A DNA stretch of 64,000 bases, taken from contig JADHZB010000743.1 of assembly GCA_015657535.1 (NCBI GenBank), positions 1-64,000 of the forward strand, in the 5' to 3' direction. The notes beneath the pieces are model-generated. The model did not search any database. It saw only the letters and a program-made list of their open reading frames with translations, and had not been told where the DNA came from. A program made the translations under genes and the position numbers. Of this stretch, positions 11,112 through 24,479 are shown in pieces. Positions within the stretch are counted from its first letter, which is position 1, and each line of letters starts with the position of its first letter. This DNA comes from Nephromyces sp. MM_2019 (lineage: Eukaryota; Apicomplexa; Aconoidasida; Nephromycida).

Positions 11112-14100
11112 TTAGTGTGTAGATTTTGATTGAGTTGATGGATGACTGATAATAATTTCAAATTTATCAAAATGATCAGATTTATATTGATCACCATTTT
11201 CAAAATTAAATAAACAAAAAAATGTTTTAATATTGTATATACCAGTGCGTAAGAAATATGCTTGAAAATCTAAGCACACTATTTCTCCACTCTCTAAATT
11301 TTCAATGTTATATTTAGTTTGACCTATCCATCTAAATAAATTTATTTTTGATTTATCAATTATTTCATATTTTGTTTTTGAAGGTGTATGTGTATTCTTA
11401 TCATTATAATAACTCATAGATGAATTATTAGATGCTTTGGATAACATATTAATTGATATATCTTCTAATGATTTCTTCTATATTTTAAATTTAAAAAAAA
11501 GTATGTGTTGTATGTGCGTATATGTGTATGTGTGTGTGGGTGGGTGGGTGGAAGGGTGTTAGATGAGATGTATTGGGTGGGTGTGTGTTGAGTGGGTGTG
11601 GTAGGGGTATGTAGGATGAAGGTGTGTTGGGTGGGAGTGAGCTGGGTTGGTGCTTCATATTGTTTTGTATTTTTTGTATGAGCTGTGTGTGTATTGGATG
11701 GGAATGTACTTGTGTTAGGTTGGAATGTTGTGTTTGTATTTATGTTGTGTGTGTGTGTGCTTGTGGTGTATGTAAATCGTATTTAATTATCTATTTTCTG
11801 TATATATATGTATATATGTATAATATAATATATGTATTTACATTACCCCAGTAATCGATTCTGCTACGTAGGAACCTAAATAAAAAAAGTATTAATGTGT
11901 AGGAATATGTCTAAGAATATATGTTTCCATAAATCTCAAGACCATGCTTAATATAGATGTGTGTATGTGTGTGTGTGTAGGCTTATCTAAGTCATGTATA
12001 AATAGATTAAAATGGTTGTATACATTAACATCATATATATATGTATATATATATATATATATCTTAAGAACATGTAGATATAAAAGTATGTTGATCATCA
12101 ATAAAAATATATGTACAATAATGTGTATATTGAAAATTGTGTATATATAACCTCGCATCGATTCAGAGTTACCATCTTCGATAGTTGTGTAATCAAACAC
12201 ACCTTCTAGCTGATCATACAAAGCCCTATAAGCTTGCACAAATCCATTTTTTATATTAAAATTTGCTTTATTTTTAACTACAAATTTCATGTTGACTACA
12301 CACGGTTTATCTTCACTTAACTCAATACAACGATTTGGTATAAATATATATGTTTCAATCATTGCGTTGTGTGTGTGTTGATTTAAAGGCACTCTATTAA
12401 TCTGCTTTAAAATTTTTAAAAAATAGTATAAGGGGTGTGGGTGTGTGCTAGTTGTATATAAATATAAATATATAAACGATTTGTTGACTTGAAAGATTTT
12501 GAAAAATGATATAAGATATGTGTGTGTGTATCGTGTTAGATATATATATATGCGCTATATATACCTTGTGTGCATGTAAAACACCACTTCTTTTGATATT
12601 ATTCTTCAAGTGTATATTCCATTTGAAACGCAAATTGATTTTATCGCATTTTCTGTATATATATTTTTTAATTTAATTATATAAATTATATAACAGATAA
12701 TGTGCTCAAAAATATGTTAAACAGAGTTAAACAGTGATGTAAATATAATAATAGAATGTATGTAACAAAATGTGTGCACAAATGGGTAGATATGTATGTA
12801 TAAACATGTTTATAAATGTGTTTAGAATTGGTAAAGTTATGTATGCGAATATGATATAATCATGTTTATTAAAATGAGTGTATCTATATATAACGTTTTT
12901 ATTAACAAGAGAATATATGTGTATATCCACCTAATCATGTTAATTAAAATATTACTTATAAATTGTATTCGTGTTATCTTCTAATTGGCAAATAAATTGA
13001 ATAGATTGTTTAGGTGATAAAACAAGGGGTAATTTAAACATATCACCAATAATATTAGGTTTTACACACACAGATGTGTTTCTTGGTTCGTTTGTTAAAT
13101 AATAGTCTAAATTGTCCAAAACAAATAAACGGGGTAAAGGATTCTCTAATTTACAATTCCATAAAATCTTATTGTGATTTGGTGCCTCATGAATCTACAC
13201 ACAAAAGCATAAAAATGTGTACACACATAATAAAAAAATCATTGTATGAAATTATATCAAACAAGAGAATATAATATTTTTATTTAGGTGACCATAAATT
13301 TATACATAAATACACACACATATTTTATTACATTATAAATATAAAATATATACTCAAAACACATATTTATGATAAACACAACATAAATTCCATATGTATT
13401 ATATATTACACATACAAATATCATCTGATGCATATACGTATGTGTATATATATGAAACGTAAACACTCAAATGATATATATATATAATGCGAGATATATC
13501 TATACAAACTAAACATATATAAAATATACACATATAAATTAGACACACATCAAATAGACACAAAAGAGGCATACACATCTATAGCGCACACATACAATTC
13601 AAACACACACACAACACACACACACACAACACACACATACGCACACAACACACACTTATATATTACAATTCGAGAGGTAAATTGAAGGCCTCGTTCAACA
13701 AGTAAGAGTTTATCAAAAGAAATCCAACGCTCAGTTTGATTGGGGCCAATAATTTTCAAACAAAATCGAAGTTTATATAAACCAGCAAATTTGGCCTTTA
13801 ATTTGATGTGTACACGGAAACCAGAGGCAGCTGAAACAGGGAAAATATTGGTGTGTGTAGAGCTTGTGTGTATATACCCAATATCATTTGGACCATTCTT
13901 GACGGTTAATCCTGCACCCTTAAGTGTATCATGTGTTGGATGAATGTGTGTGTGTGAACTGGATGTAGATTGATCAGATATATATGATGCGTGTGTAATT
14001 GGAGGTGATGAAGGGATATTAGGATGTATGTTATTTGTATTAATGTTATGTGTATGAGTATTGTTATGTCTATTAGTGTTATTTGTATGATTATGATTAT

Positions 14101-15749
14101 GATTATGATTTGTTTCCATAGTTTGTGTTTTTGTAGGGTTATGTGTATGTATATGGTTTGTATCCATGGTGTGTGTGTGTGTATGTAAGTTATTCAATGA
14201 TGATGATTCAGTGTGTGTATGAGGTGTGTGTGTGTTTATATCTGCTTCATTGAAATTATAAGGTATATGTGCAAATGAGTGATTATCATGTAAATCTGAT
14301 TTTGAAGTTAGTTTGGTTATTGATGAAACGTTAATAATTGAACGTGGGAAAAAGGCCATTTGAAAATCATTTACAGGGGCATTAGAGGCGTTTAATAGGG
14401 CAAATGAACAGTGTGCTTCTTCATTAACTATTAAACTACAAATAGATGTCTTATGGTTATCTGCTGCACACAAATCAATGTTTGGAAGGTTCAAATTCAT
14501 AGGTTGCTCTTCTTTATCTGAGCTAAATTTACACACACACACATACATACACACATACAGGGAAAGAAACAGAGGGTATAACGCGGATATAAATGAAGTA
14601 GTGTATATGTGTATATATATATATTTAGGTGTATAATCAGTTATCTATTTTTAAACACATATATGTGACTGTATAATCAATAATATGAATCTATATACAG
14701 CCCCATATACACACACACACTCTCCACACGCTTACCCATACACACACCCCGTCCTAGGCATCCATACGCACACACAAGCGCACAAATACATACACATACA
14801 TACAAAAACACATTTACAGACAAGCATACACGTACACACAAACACACACGCACACACATACACACAAACACACATACACACAAGCACACACATACACAAA
14901 CACACACAAAAACACATACACACACACAACGAACTAAGGATAAGGATGATGATAAGATGGCCAATGTTCATAGTATATCTTAACACGAGGTAGATTTGAA
15001 TGCACGCAAAATATCAAACGATGGTCGTCGTTGTATGTGTGTTGAATGAGGTCACGTTTTTCCCACAGAGGTGCTTCAAAGGGCTCTTGTAGGGGTAAGT
15101 ATAAGTGTGTATTTTGTTTGAGTGAATAATAGAGGGGTAGATGTCTCTGTTGTGTGCGTGTGTGTGTGTGTCTATTACACAGTGTGTATGTGTAATAATT
15201 TGACTCATCTATAATCTTCATTGACGTGTTGTAACGTAGATCATACTTATAGTCTCTCTTCTTATTACCATTTAATGTAAATCGTTGTACAATTCGTACA
15301 ATATGAAATAAATCCCACTGAATACCTACATGTATTTATGTATGTGTGTGTGTGTGTGTGGTATGAGGAGGTAGCGATATAGTTTGATGTGTATGTAATT
15401 TGATGTGTATGTAATTTGATGTGTATGTAATTTGATGTGTGTGTAATTTGATGTGTATGTAATTTGATGTATATATAGTGTGATGTGTATATACTGTGAA
15501 ATATGTGTTTCTGTGTAAGAGCTATATATTTACCTTCAATGGTCATTTCACCCTCCATAGTTGGGATAGCCTCGAGCTGTATAGTTATAACCTCCCTCGG
15601 CTCTAAATTCACATTTTGACTGAAACACTCAATTCCGCTGTTTTCTTGGGTACTTTCGGCTATCAAATATAAATTGTATGCGCGTGTGCAAGGAAGTGTG
15701 TGCAAGGAAGTGTGCGCAAGGGTAGGTGTGCAAGGGTAGGTGTGCATGA

Positions 15750-15786
<37 letters not shown>

Positions 15787-17846
15787 ATTATAAAGGGATT
15801 GTTTGAGTTTTGTGTATATGAATTGAAATAGATCTATGAAAGGTATAGATATTTTAAATAATTATGGTAAATATGGATTGTGTGTGTTTGTGTGTGCAAA
15901 GTTTAGACAAGATGGATGATAAGGGTTTTCGAGTGTGTAAATATCTCATATAATCGTTAAATTTCACTTACAGTCAAGTGGTTCAATTTTACCAAATAAT
16001 TGAAGGTTATGGCATTCAATAGCAATGTTAAGTGGATTTATAAGTGTAACCTAATAAATAGTTAAAGTTTACATACATACATATATATATATATAATATA
16101 TCTAAAATCGTTTATATATATATTGTGTATGTGTAAAGTTTATATCAATCTATAAATCATATAGTAAAGGATCTACTGATTATTCATAATTGTGTGAAAA
16201 TAGAGGGTTAGTTGACGAGTTTTTAAAAGATTAAATAATGAGTATATAGTAATTATAATGTGTATTTAAGGTTCTTTTTATAGCTTACTTATATATACCT
16301 ATTTATATAGTTGTGTGTGTATATGTATATATAGATAGAATGAATTTAAAATATAAGTGTGTATAGATAAAATGCATTTAGGATACAGGGTGGTATAGAT
16401 CAAATGTATTTAAAATATAAGTGTGTATGTAAAACATATATGTGTGAATACATAAAATGGATATGTATATACACATTTATTACTTCGATCATTACAGTAC
16501 TATGTAGGGGTACAGATCGTTTCAATTCTTGAAATATAGAGTGGGGTAGATGGTGAGTTTTTTTGGGTGGATTTAATGAGGCTATTATGGGTTTAGGGTA
16601 TTTAAATTTGTTATTAATTAATTTACACATCGATACATTTATTAGGTGTGCCTGCCATTGTAATTCCATAGATGTGTGTTTATTTAATTGTCTATTTTTA
16701 CACAGTAAACGAGCCAAATATGGAAAATCTGGGGGCCTAAATTTATCAAAATCAATTGATTGTTCATTGGATATATTGTAGGGTGTGAAATCAATCAATT
16801 GCTCATTGTGTGTTGGGGTATGAGTATTCAATTCTTGTGTTATAAAATCATCAGATTCTAGATACACATTGATCCTGAAGAGGGGATAAGAAGTAATGTG
16901 TATACTATGTAAATGCTTAGTAATAGCTATTAGTGTATCAAAAGATATTAATTATAAATAAATTAATGTTTACTATACATTATATTATCTATCTTTGTTA
17001 ATACACTATTTATAAACTTATACTTAATATAAATAAATATCATAAAGAAATTGTGTAATTTAACATATTTCATCTATAATTTTAGATAGTGTTCTTGTGT
17101 TTACACAGATGCCTTAAACCATAAAAATTAAATATACAAATATCTACCTATATAAATACACACACCCTCAATACATACACATACGCAAGTAGATCAGTGT
17201 ATACACAGGAATGCTTTATATATATATTTACATCTTAGCGATCAAATTTTTATACTTTCATACATATCTATTATATATTTATAACCTATACATAAACTTA
17301 CAGCCTAATTTCCGAATTCCTATACCCTATATATATATATATATACACACACCACTAGACACATACACCCTAACACACAAACACACACAAACACACTCAC
17401 ACACACAAACACACACAAACACACACATACACACACAAATACACATACACACATACACACACAAACACACATACACACATACACACACAAACACACACAA
17501 ACACACACAAAGACACAAACACAAACACACACCACTACACAAATACAAACCACTACACAAATACACACCACTACACAAATACACACACACAAACACACAA
17601 ATAGACACACACACACACATACCTATTAGAAAAGGAGCCTAATTTATTTCTTTGAAAAAGTATAGGGAGTCGAATTTCGAGGGGTAATTTGATATTGAGC
17701 TGATCGTCCTCATCATCTTCATCGAATGAACGAAGTTCAATTTGATTTAACTCACACACACTTTGTTGCCAAATTTGGTACACATATGTAAACTCCCTCA
17801 AATAGGAAGCCTCCTTATCAGGTGAGGGTGAAGCTTGCCCTAATCA

Positions 17847-17940
<94 letters not shown>

Positions 17941-20109
17941 TATGTACATATATATACATATATATATATATGTGTGTGGATGCATGTATTTGTAGACATT
18001 AGCATACAATGTAATTAAGGATGGATGGACAGTATGTAAATGAATGGATTATAATGAAATTGAAAATATTATTTCAAAATGTGTGTAAATCACCTGCAAT
18101 ATCTGATAAGAATGGTTTGCAGCCATTAGAGAGGAATGACATTTCATAATTAAATGAAATGTAATTAAATAACATCTCAAAGTAATAAATTGATTGCCTT
18201 ATCATATTCAAAACAAAGGCCTAGTAATTATATATATATATATATACGTGTATATATAGAGTGATTGTGCTTGTGTTGTATGTGTGCTTGAAATGTGTTC
18301 AAACATTTTTGAATAAAACAAAGTACAAAAATGATTATAAGAAACTAAGTGTATAAATATATGCATATTGTGATTGTGTGTGCGTGTGTATAAAAATAAT
18401 ATATAATATATAACTTAAGCACACACAGGTCATAAATCATTTTGTGTGTGTGTTACCTGGCGAGCAAGCGTAAAGTAAAAATGATTGGGGATTTGTGTCC
18501 ATAAAGAAGGAGCATATCGTTCAACCAAATTTGAATAGCATCTTAATGAATGACTTTTGAGGGCTGAAATTGTAAAGTAAATGTGTGTAAACAATATTAC
18601 ATTTTATAAATTACAAATATGTGTGTGAAAAAATGAAATACGAAGTGTTTACACATTAAATTGTTATATTGACCCATTACAAATAAGTGTGTGAAAATGA
18701 AATATGAAATGCTTAGACACTTAATTGTTATATGGACCCATTACAAACAAGTATGTAAAAATGAAATATGAAGTGTTTATACATTAAATTGTTATATTGA
18801 CCCATTACAAATAAGTGTGTAAAAATGTAATACGAAATGCTTACACATTTTATTATAATATTGACCAGCCATGGTTAAGTAAAATATAAACTTTCTTGAG
18901 TTTGTGTCAAACAGTGGGATTGAAAAGGCTAATTGTTCAAGAAATAAACCGCCATGTAAGCTGTTTAAGCGAATGATATCCTCTTGTAAATTTTTGTCCT
19001 GTTTATTTATTATGTGTATGTGTGTGTGTATATGAAGAGATATCAATGTATATGTTGGCAGAATGGAGATATGTGTTTGTAAAGGTGTCAAAGTGTGTGT
19101 ATAAAGGTTTCAATAAACGCGTGTAAAGGTGTCAATAAGTGATTAGAGGTTTAAATGTGTGTTTAGAGGTGTTAATGTATGTTTAAGGGGGTAAATGGGT
19201 GTATAGAGGTGCCATTAAGTGTGTATAGGAGTCAATTATGTGTATTTATAGGTGTCAATGTGTGTTCTAGATGGGGAGGAAAAGGAGTGGGGAAGCTAAC
19301 TGTATGTGTTTCCTATGTATTTCTTGGAGGAAAATTGTATGAAAATGTGTGTATATTTGTAGGTGGAGTGTATGTTTGTGAGTATGCGTGTGTGGCCTTA
19401 TATATTTATGTACATATATGATCAGTGTTTGTGTGTATGGATAAACATACATATATTATGAAGTAAAGGATATATACACATATTGAATATGTTTTATAAA
19501 GATATAAATTTGATAAATCTTGTCTTACCAATGATCGATTTGTAATACTAAATACTTGTGTATATTGTTCATATAATTTGATAAGAAAGTCAGCCTTTTC
19601 AGTTGGATTTTTTGGTGTGTAGATAACACCACTATAATAATTTAGTAAGAGGCAACGAAGAGCATAACGAGTTAAGCCTGCCTATTTAAATATAAATTCA
19701 TTGTACAAATTATTGGCAATAAACTACAAAAAGTATTCATCTCAATTGTGTATTAATGAAACCCCCCGTCCATACACACACATACACACAAACACACACA
19801 TACACACAAACACACACATATTTATATATATGTGTATACATGCATCCATCTATACATACACACACTTATCCAAATAATATATACATATATAGTATACTTT
19901 GATATAAAGTTCAAAGGCAGTATTAAAACAGTTGGATGCTTCCCGCAAATTACTTTGCATAATACGACAACAGAGCCCAAACATTTCATAACTGGCCGCT
20001 AACAATGTTTAAATAAATATACATATATATGAGTATGTAATTCAAATATGGCGTCGTTCTATCATATTTATAACCTAAGTTTGTAGCACACTCATTAATA
20101 GGTATATGT

Positions 20110-20148
<39 letters not shown>

Positions 20149-23100
20149 CAAATGTGTAACTATTCTAACCCAGGTGTGTAACACTCTTCCCCTGTTTAAA
20201 GTCAGCTATGCTTGAGCGATAGCTTATTAAGGCCTTTTCATAATCTCTGATCATAAAGTGGTAATCGGCAAGTCTTCTCCCTTGCCACTCATGTGTGTGT
20301 ACCTTTAAACGTATATATATATATATATATATATAGGTAAAAATGAACATAATCAAATACCAGATAAATATGCACACACATATATATAGGGGTGTATATG
20401 TAGATATAATAGATTTGCAAATACACACGTATAAAGATATTAATTCTATTATAATAAATTTTCAAATACACACGCATAGAGATAGGCATCCAAGCATGAT
20501 TAATCTACATTACCATATATAAGGAGATAAATATTTAATTATGATAAATCTCTAAGTACACGCACACTCATTTTCAAATGTTACACAAATCTCTCAATAT
20601 AAACACACACAGTCTTATCCTATATATGTATTCTATTCTCCATTTCCAAGCAAACACCTATGTGTAGTGTATAACTACATATATATGTTTGGAAATAAAT
20701 TTACACACACATCTTATATATGCTTGAAGGGCATGTATGTTTTAAACATTTTAGAGTACCTAATTTTTGCTCAAGTGTGTGTTTGTGTGTATGAGACTTT
20801 AAATAGTACAAGTTACTAAAATGAGTACGAGTTTTAAGCATGTTTTAAACTGATATTTCACATATAGATAAAATATTTATGGGTGTGTAGCATAAGCGTG
20901 TTAAAAAATAGTAAAAATGTATGTAGTTACTATCCCTATAAATTTCAATTGCTTATATACTTACATAATAACTAGAGTAGCTGCTAGAATAATCATCATA
21001 TGAAGTTGAATTATGTTTTTCAGTTGTTGATATATCCGGCTCATCTAAATAGTTTATATAAAATAGAATCTTTTTCATAATAATAAATATAGTGTGTGTA
21101 TAAAAAATTTATATTCCAAGTTATGCTGTATTTGTAAATGATATGTATTTCATAATAAAATATAGTGTGTGTATAAAAGTTTATATTCCAAGTTATATTC
21201 TATGCGTAAAATAATATGTATTTCATAATAATAAAAATATAGTGCTTAAATAAAATTTTATATTCCAAGTTATACTGTGTTAGTAAAATAATATAAATTT
21301 TATAATAATTAATATAGTGTGTGTAGAATAAACATATTATTATATAAATTTACACTCACCTCCAGTTAATGCATTTCCAACAGCGTTTATAAATGCCTCA
21401 GCCGCTTCACCCGCTTTTTCTGCAACATTGACGGCTGTTGCGGCTAACAAAATAAATTTAAATATATATCACACCTAATTGTAAGCTACTTTATAATATA
21501 TAAATAGTATAAACCCACACATGTATACAATTAAAAATAGTAAGGTCGCACATACACATACATGCACAGCCCCATCCATAGCCAAATACAACCAAAACAA
21601 AAACCCCAGTACCACACATACATACACACGCATATACACACACAGTATACATACACACATACACACACAGTATACATACACACATACATACATACACACA
21701 CAGTATACAAACAACATATATACACACACATACACACAAAATACACACACAACATATATACACGCATAGACACACAACACACAACACACAATTCATAAAA
21801 CACACACAACTCACAACCCATACACATTTCAGACACCACTTACAAACCTGCACCTAGCCTAGGTTTCCTCCAAAAAAATTTGAATTGATTACGTATACCT
21901 TTCCGTGTGTTATTGATAGTTGATTCAAGTTTAAGTAGTTCATTAGATGTGTGTGTTAATATATGATTGTGTATAATGTCATGTAATATAGCCTTCATTG
22001 AGATAAGATCATCAAATAAAATAGATTTACAAAAATTATTTAAATATTCAGAATTATAACACCTTCTTGATGCAATAAGTATTGGTTCATTAGAAACAAT
22101 CTTATTCATGTCGTAGTCATTATCTATACCAAATTCATCATGTGTGTGTTCCGTAATAATATCACAGGGTAGAGTTGAACTTAGATGGAGTGTTAAATTG
22201 TTTGCATACATTTCTTTTATATTATAATTCAAAAAATTTGAAGAAGAAGAAGAATTTGTTTCACCCAAACTAAGGAATTGGCATTGATATTGTGGAAACA
22301 TCCTACATATTGATTCAAATCGTTGTGCAATTACTATATCACTTATGTGCGCAGTTTGGGCTGTGTGTGTAGTATTGGCTTTGTGTGTAATGTGGGGTAT
22401 ATGCGTATTAAGGGGTGTATGTGTAATGTGGGATGGTGGGTGGGTGGGTGATGTAGGGGGAGTGGGTAGAATGTTGTTTGAGTTTGTGTATGATAAGATA
22501 TTAATAAATATGATTGAAATTGGGAATGATGAGCTTAGATTTTTGTTACGAAATAAATATGGCCACTCTGAATTGTTTAGTAATTGTGTAATTGATGCAA
22601 TTGGATCTTCATCCCAACTACTTACAACTAAGATAAGCCCTAAATACATTTCAAGATATACAAGATTGTAATATGTATTTGTGTAGGGGGAGATATGTGT
22701 ATGGGTATGTGTGGACATATGTGTATGAGTGTGTGTGGGCATATGTGTATGGGTGTCGGTTAATATATGTGTATGGATACGTGTAGTATATGTGTAGTAT
22801 ATGTGTAGGATATGTGTAGGATATGTGTAGAGATATGTGAATGTGTGGTGTATATAGATGTATCTATATGAATGTGTATATATGTATGTATGTGTATTTG
22901 TAGTTTGGTATATGTCATTATATATGTATATATGTATAATAGTATTAGTATAGATATGTCATCATATGAGTGCATATAGGTTTATATATGTCATTGTAGA
23001 TGTGTGTATGTATGCCATGACACAACTGTCAGTGTATGTATATAACATATGAGATTCGTGTAAGCATATATATATATGAAAGTGCTGAGTAGTATGTTTG

Positions 23101-24030
23101 TGTCTTAAAGGTTATGAAGTTGATGATTCATATAAAGTATATGTAAATCAGCAACTACCTAATAGCTCATGTTTATAGGAGGTAAATTATATGCTATATA
23201 TAAGGAAATAAGGATTATCCAACATGATAGATTTGTTAGTGTATATAGATAATTTAGTTACCAATAGGTTGCTGCAATGTTTCATGTGCATTCCAGCGTG
23301 TTGCCTCAAATATAACTTCAGACCAAATCTTAAACCAAGGAAATTCAGTTGGATTGTTTATATTAAATAAATTTTTTGTGTGGATATTTGAAGGTGTGTG
23401 GCTAGAGTTTGCTGTACGTACATATGACAAACTTAGACCCTCGTTAGATATTGCGGAGAGTTGTGAGATTTGCTCCTTTTCGGTATTCTCTAATATCTTG
23501 TATAGTGTGTTGATATATTCCTTATCGTTGTAATAATAAGCACACTCCAAGTCTATAAATCGTACTGAGAAGTCATCAATTACACGAAATTGCTGACTTG
23601 TTGTAGGTTCAAATTGATTACTTGTTGTTGCCTTAGGTATCTTCCAGCTAAGGTCATCCTTATCCAATTCGAAAAAAGTGTTTGGGTCATATCTGTCTGA
23701 TGAATTATAAGCTGTGTAGCTTGGTGCGTAGCTATCAGTTTGCGGAGCACTGCTAGATGTGTTAGGAATGTTAGGAGGTGTTGTTTTCGTTGTTGATGCT
23801 TTGTAGGGTGCATATGAACTGGACTTGGGTTGAAATTTAGAAATCTTATATCCTTCTTTTAGGTGTGTACCACCAAATGGTTGAAATAAATCAGACAAGC
23901 TCAGTTTCATTAAAGCAGCAATTTGTCTTTTTATAAGTGGAGTTCCATGGACGAGTATAATGGGAGGAAAATTCAAATGTAGCCAAGATAGAAACTCCTT
24001 GGAACCCCCAGATGTTCTATTAGATTCCAT
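11112..24030 (-). CDS. TRAPPC8/Trs85-like TRAPP complex subunit, 21 exons
   Basis: Exons: 24030-23262, 22639-21848, 21443-21360, 21044-20965, 20302-20170, 19998-19898, 19681-19529, 18998-18845, 18563-18457, 18220-18094, 17839-17623, 16874-16484, 16050-15972, 15659-15534, about 15325-14987, about 14517-13667, 13194-12956, 12652-12565, 12401-12152, 11875-11847, 11477-11112. Total 1,824 residues with closed phases; the 15/16 junction and the exon 19 start (12401 or 12404) are less certain. Family evidence along the length: LSLSDLFQPF near the N-terminus, WFKIW, LADYHFMIRDYEKAL, GLFLEQLAFSIPLFD, HSLRCY, a beta-rich C-terminal half, and the end FRWIGQTKYNIENLESGEI. Human TRAPPC8 is about 1,435 residues; the excess is largely low-complexity His/Thr/Asn stretches. 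The protein belongs to TRAPPIII, a Rab1/Ypt1 exchange factor in early secretion and autophagy. Introns reach 740 nt and carry most of the window's CA/GT repeats. Confidence 0.88.
11515..11780 (+). repeat. G/T-rich low-complexity tract in TRAPPC8 intron 20
   Basis: Plus strand is rich in GTGGGTGG-like and GTGTGT runs. In the sense orientation it is CA- and CCCAC-rich and lies upstream of the exon 21 acceptor. It is non-coding in the gene model. Confidence 0.7.
13915..14245 (-). repeat. CA/CAT-type repeats inside a coding exon (His-Thr/Asn runs)
   Basis: Within TRAPPC8 exon 16 the sense strand carries CACACA and CATAAC/CATAAT runs read as alternating His-Thr and His-Asn for about 105 residues (approximately residues 1310-1417). 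The flanking exon sequence is of normal complexity. The frame stays open throughout. Confidence 0.75.
14705..14935 (+). repeat. (CA)n-rich tract in TRAPPC8 intron 15
   Basis: Plus strand is almost pure CA-repeat with interruptions (CACACA, CATACA, AAACACA); the sense strand is therefore GT/TG-rich. It produces spurious Cys-Val open frames on the minus strand. Confidence 0.85.
15381..15490 (+). repeat. 16-bp minisatellite in TRAPPC8 intron 14
   Basis: About seven tandem copies of GTAATTTGATGTGTAT, the outer ones diverged at both ends. It lies between exon 14 (ends 15534) and exon 15 (starts near 15325). Confidence 0.85.
17345..17620 (+). repeat. (CA)n-rich tract in TRAPPC8 intron 11
   Basis: About 275 bp of CA repeats with periodic AAACACA and CACTACACAAATACA variants, directly downstream (in sense) of the exon 11 donor at 17623. 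Sense strand is GTGTGT-rich. Confidence 0.85.
17850..17945 (+). repeat. TA then (GT)n microsatellite in TRAPPC8 intron 10
   Basis: A TA run followed by a nearly perfect GT run up to about 17937. Sense strand is (AC)n followed by (TA)n. Confidence 0.85.
18611..18860 (-). repeat. About 64-bp tandem repeat covering the exon 8 donor and intron 8 of TRAPPC8
   Basis: Units recur at 64-bp spacing; the sequence ACCCATTAC begins at about 18672, 18736 and 18800, with a diverged copy at about 18611. The last 30 nt of exon 8 plus its donor (18845/18844) align with the same unit, so most of this intron consists of copies of the exon-intron boundary. Exon 8 is read normally through the first copy. Confidence 0.8.
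19085..19265 (+). repeat. Degenerate short tandem repeat in TRAPPC8 intron 7
   Basis: Repeats of roughly 25 nt related to AGAGGTGTCAATGTGTGTAT, variably diverged, lying between exons 7 and 8 of the TRAPPC8 gene. Confidence 0.6.
21060..21345 (+). repeat. 72-78-bp tandem repeat in TRAPPC8 intron 3
   Basis: TTATATTCCAAGTTAT recurs at about 21109, 21181 and 21259, flanked by repeated ATAGTGTGTGTATAAA and TTTCATAATAAT blocks. It fills nearly the whole intron between exons 3 and 4. Confidence 0.75.
21545..21800 (+). repeat. (CA)n-rich tract in TRAPPC8 intron 2
   Basis: CACATACA, CACACACAGTATACA and related units recur over about 250 bp immediately downstream (in sense) of the exon 2 donor at 21848. 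Confidence 0.8.
22680..22990 (+). repeat. GT/TA-rich tract in TRAPPC8 intron 1
   Basis: Plus strand shows repeated ATATGTGTATG and GTATATGTGTAG units. It sits just upstream (in sense) of the exon 2 acceptor at 22640. Confidence 0.7.
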
Positions 24031-24479
24031 TGTGGTAATATTCCTTTAATTCATACCTAATAATGCTTAGTCATGAAGATCTTATTTGACGAATTAAATG
24101 TTTTAGATGTGAATAAGTATATTGTATTGTGGGTCTACGTGAGCTGTTTTTATATATATGTGGAGAGTTTTGTACAAATAGAGTACACCTTGATTATCAT
24201 CTAGCAACAATATCTTAGCTGTTTTAATGTTTTAATTTTTTGACCTTGTATATGTATCTCTTCTTAGTTTTGGAAGTTGCATATGTATGTAATTATTTTT
24301 GATGTATTGACAATTCTTAGCTTGTAAAGTTGTTATATTTATTTACATTATTATATTCATATACATAAATGGATATGTATATAGTTATGTGCTTTTAATT
24401 ACTTAGATTTGTTATTTATAGAGATTTGCTTATTGAATCTAGAGTAATAAACTTGTAAAGTTGTAAATGCATAGTTTAA

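Noticed and set aside
14677..14993. Long open frames on both strands reading Cys-Val or His-Thr repeats
   Set aside because: They are translations of a CA/GT microsatellite lying in TRAPPC8 intron 15, not genes. The same applies at 17211-17642 and 21475-21853.
18845..18998. Ending exon 8 of TRAPPC8 earlier, at the GGTCAA site
   Set aside because: The later donor (TGT followed by GTAAGC) restores the phase of exon 9 and keeps the AGQYYNKM segment that matches the family.
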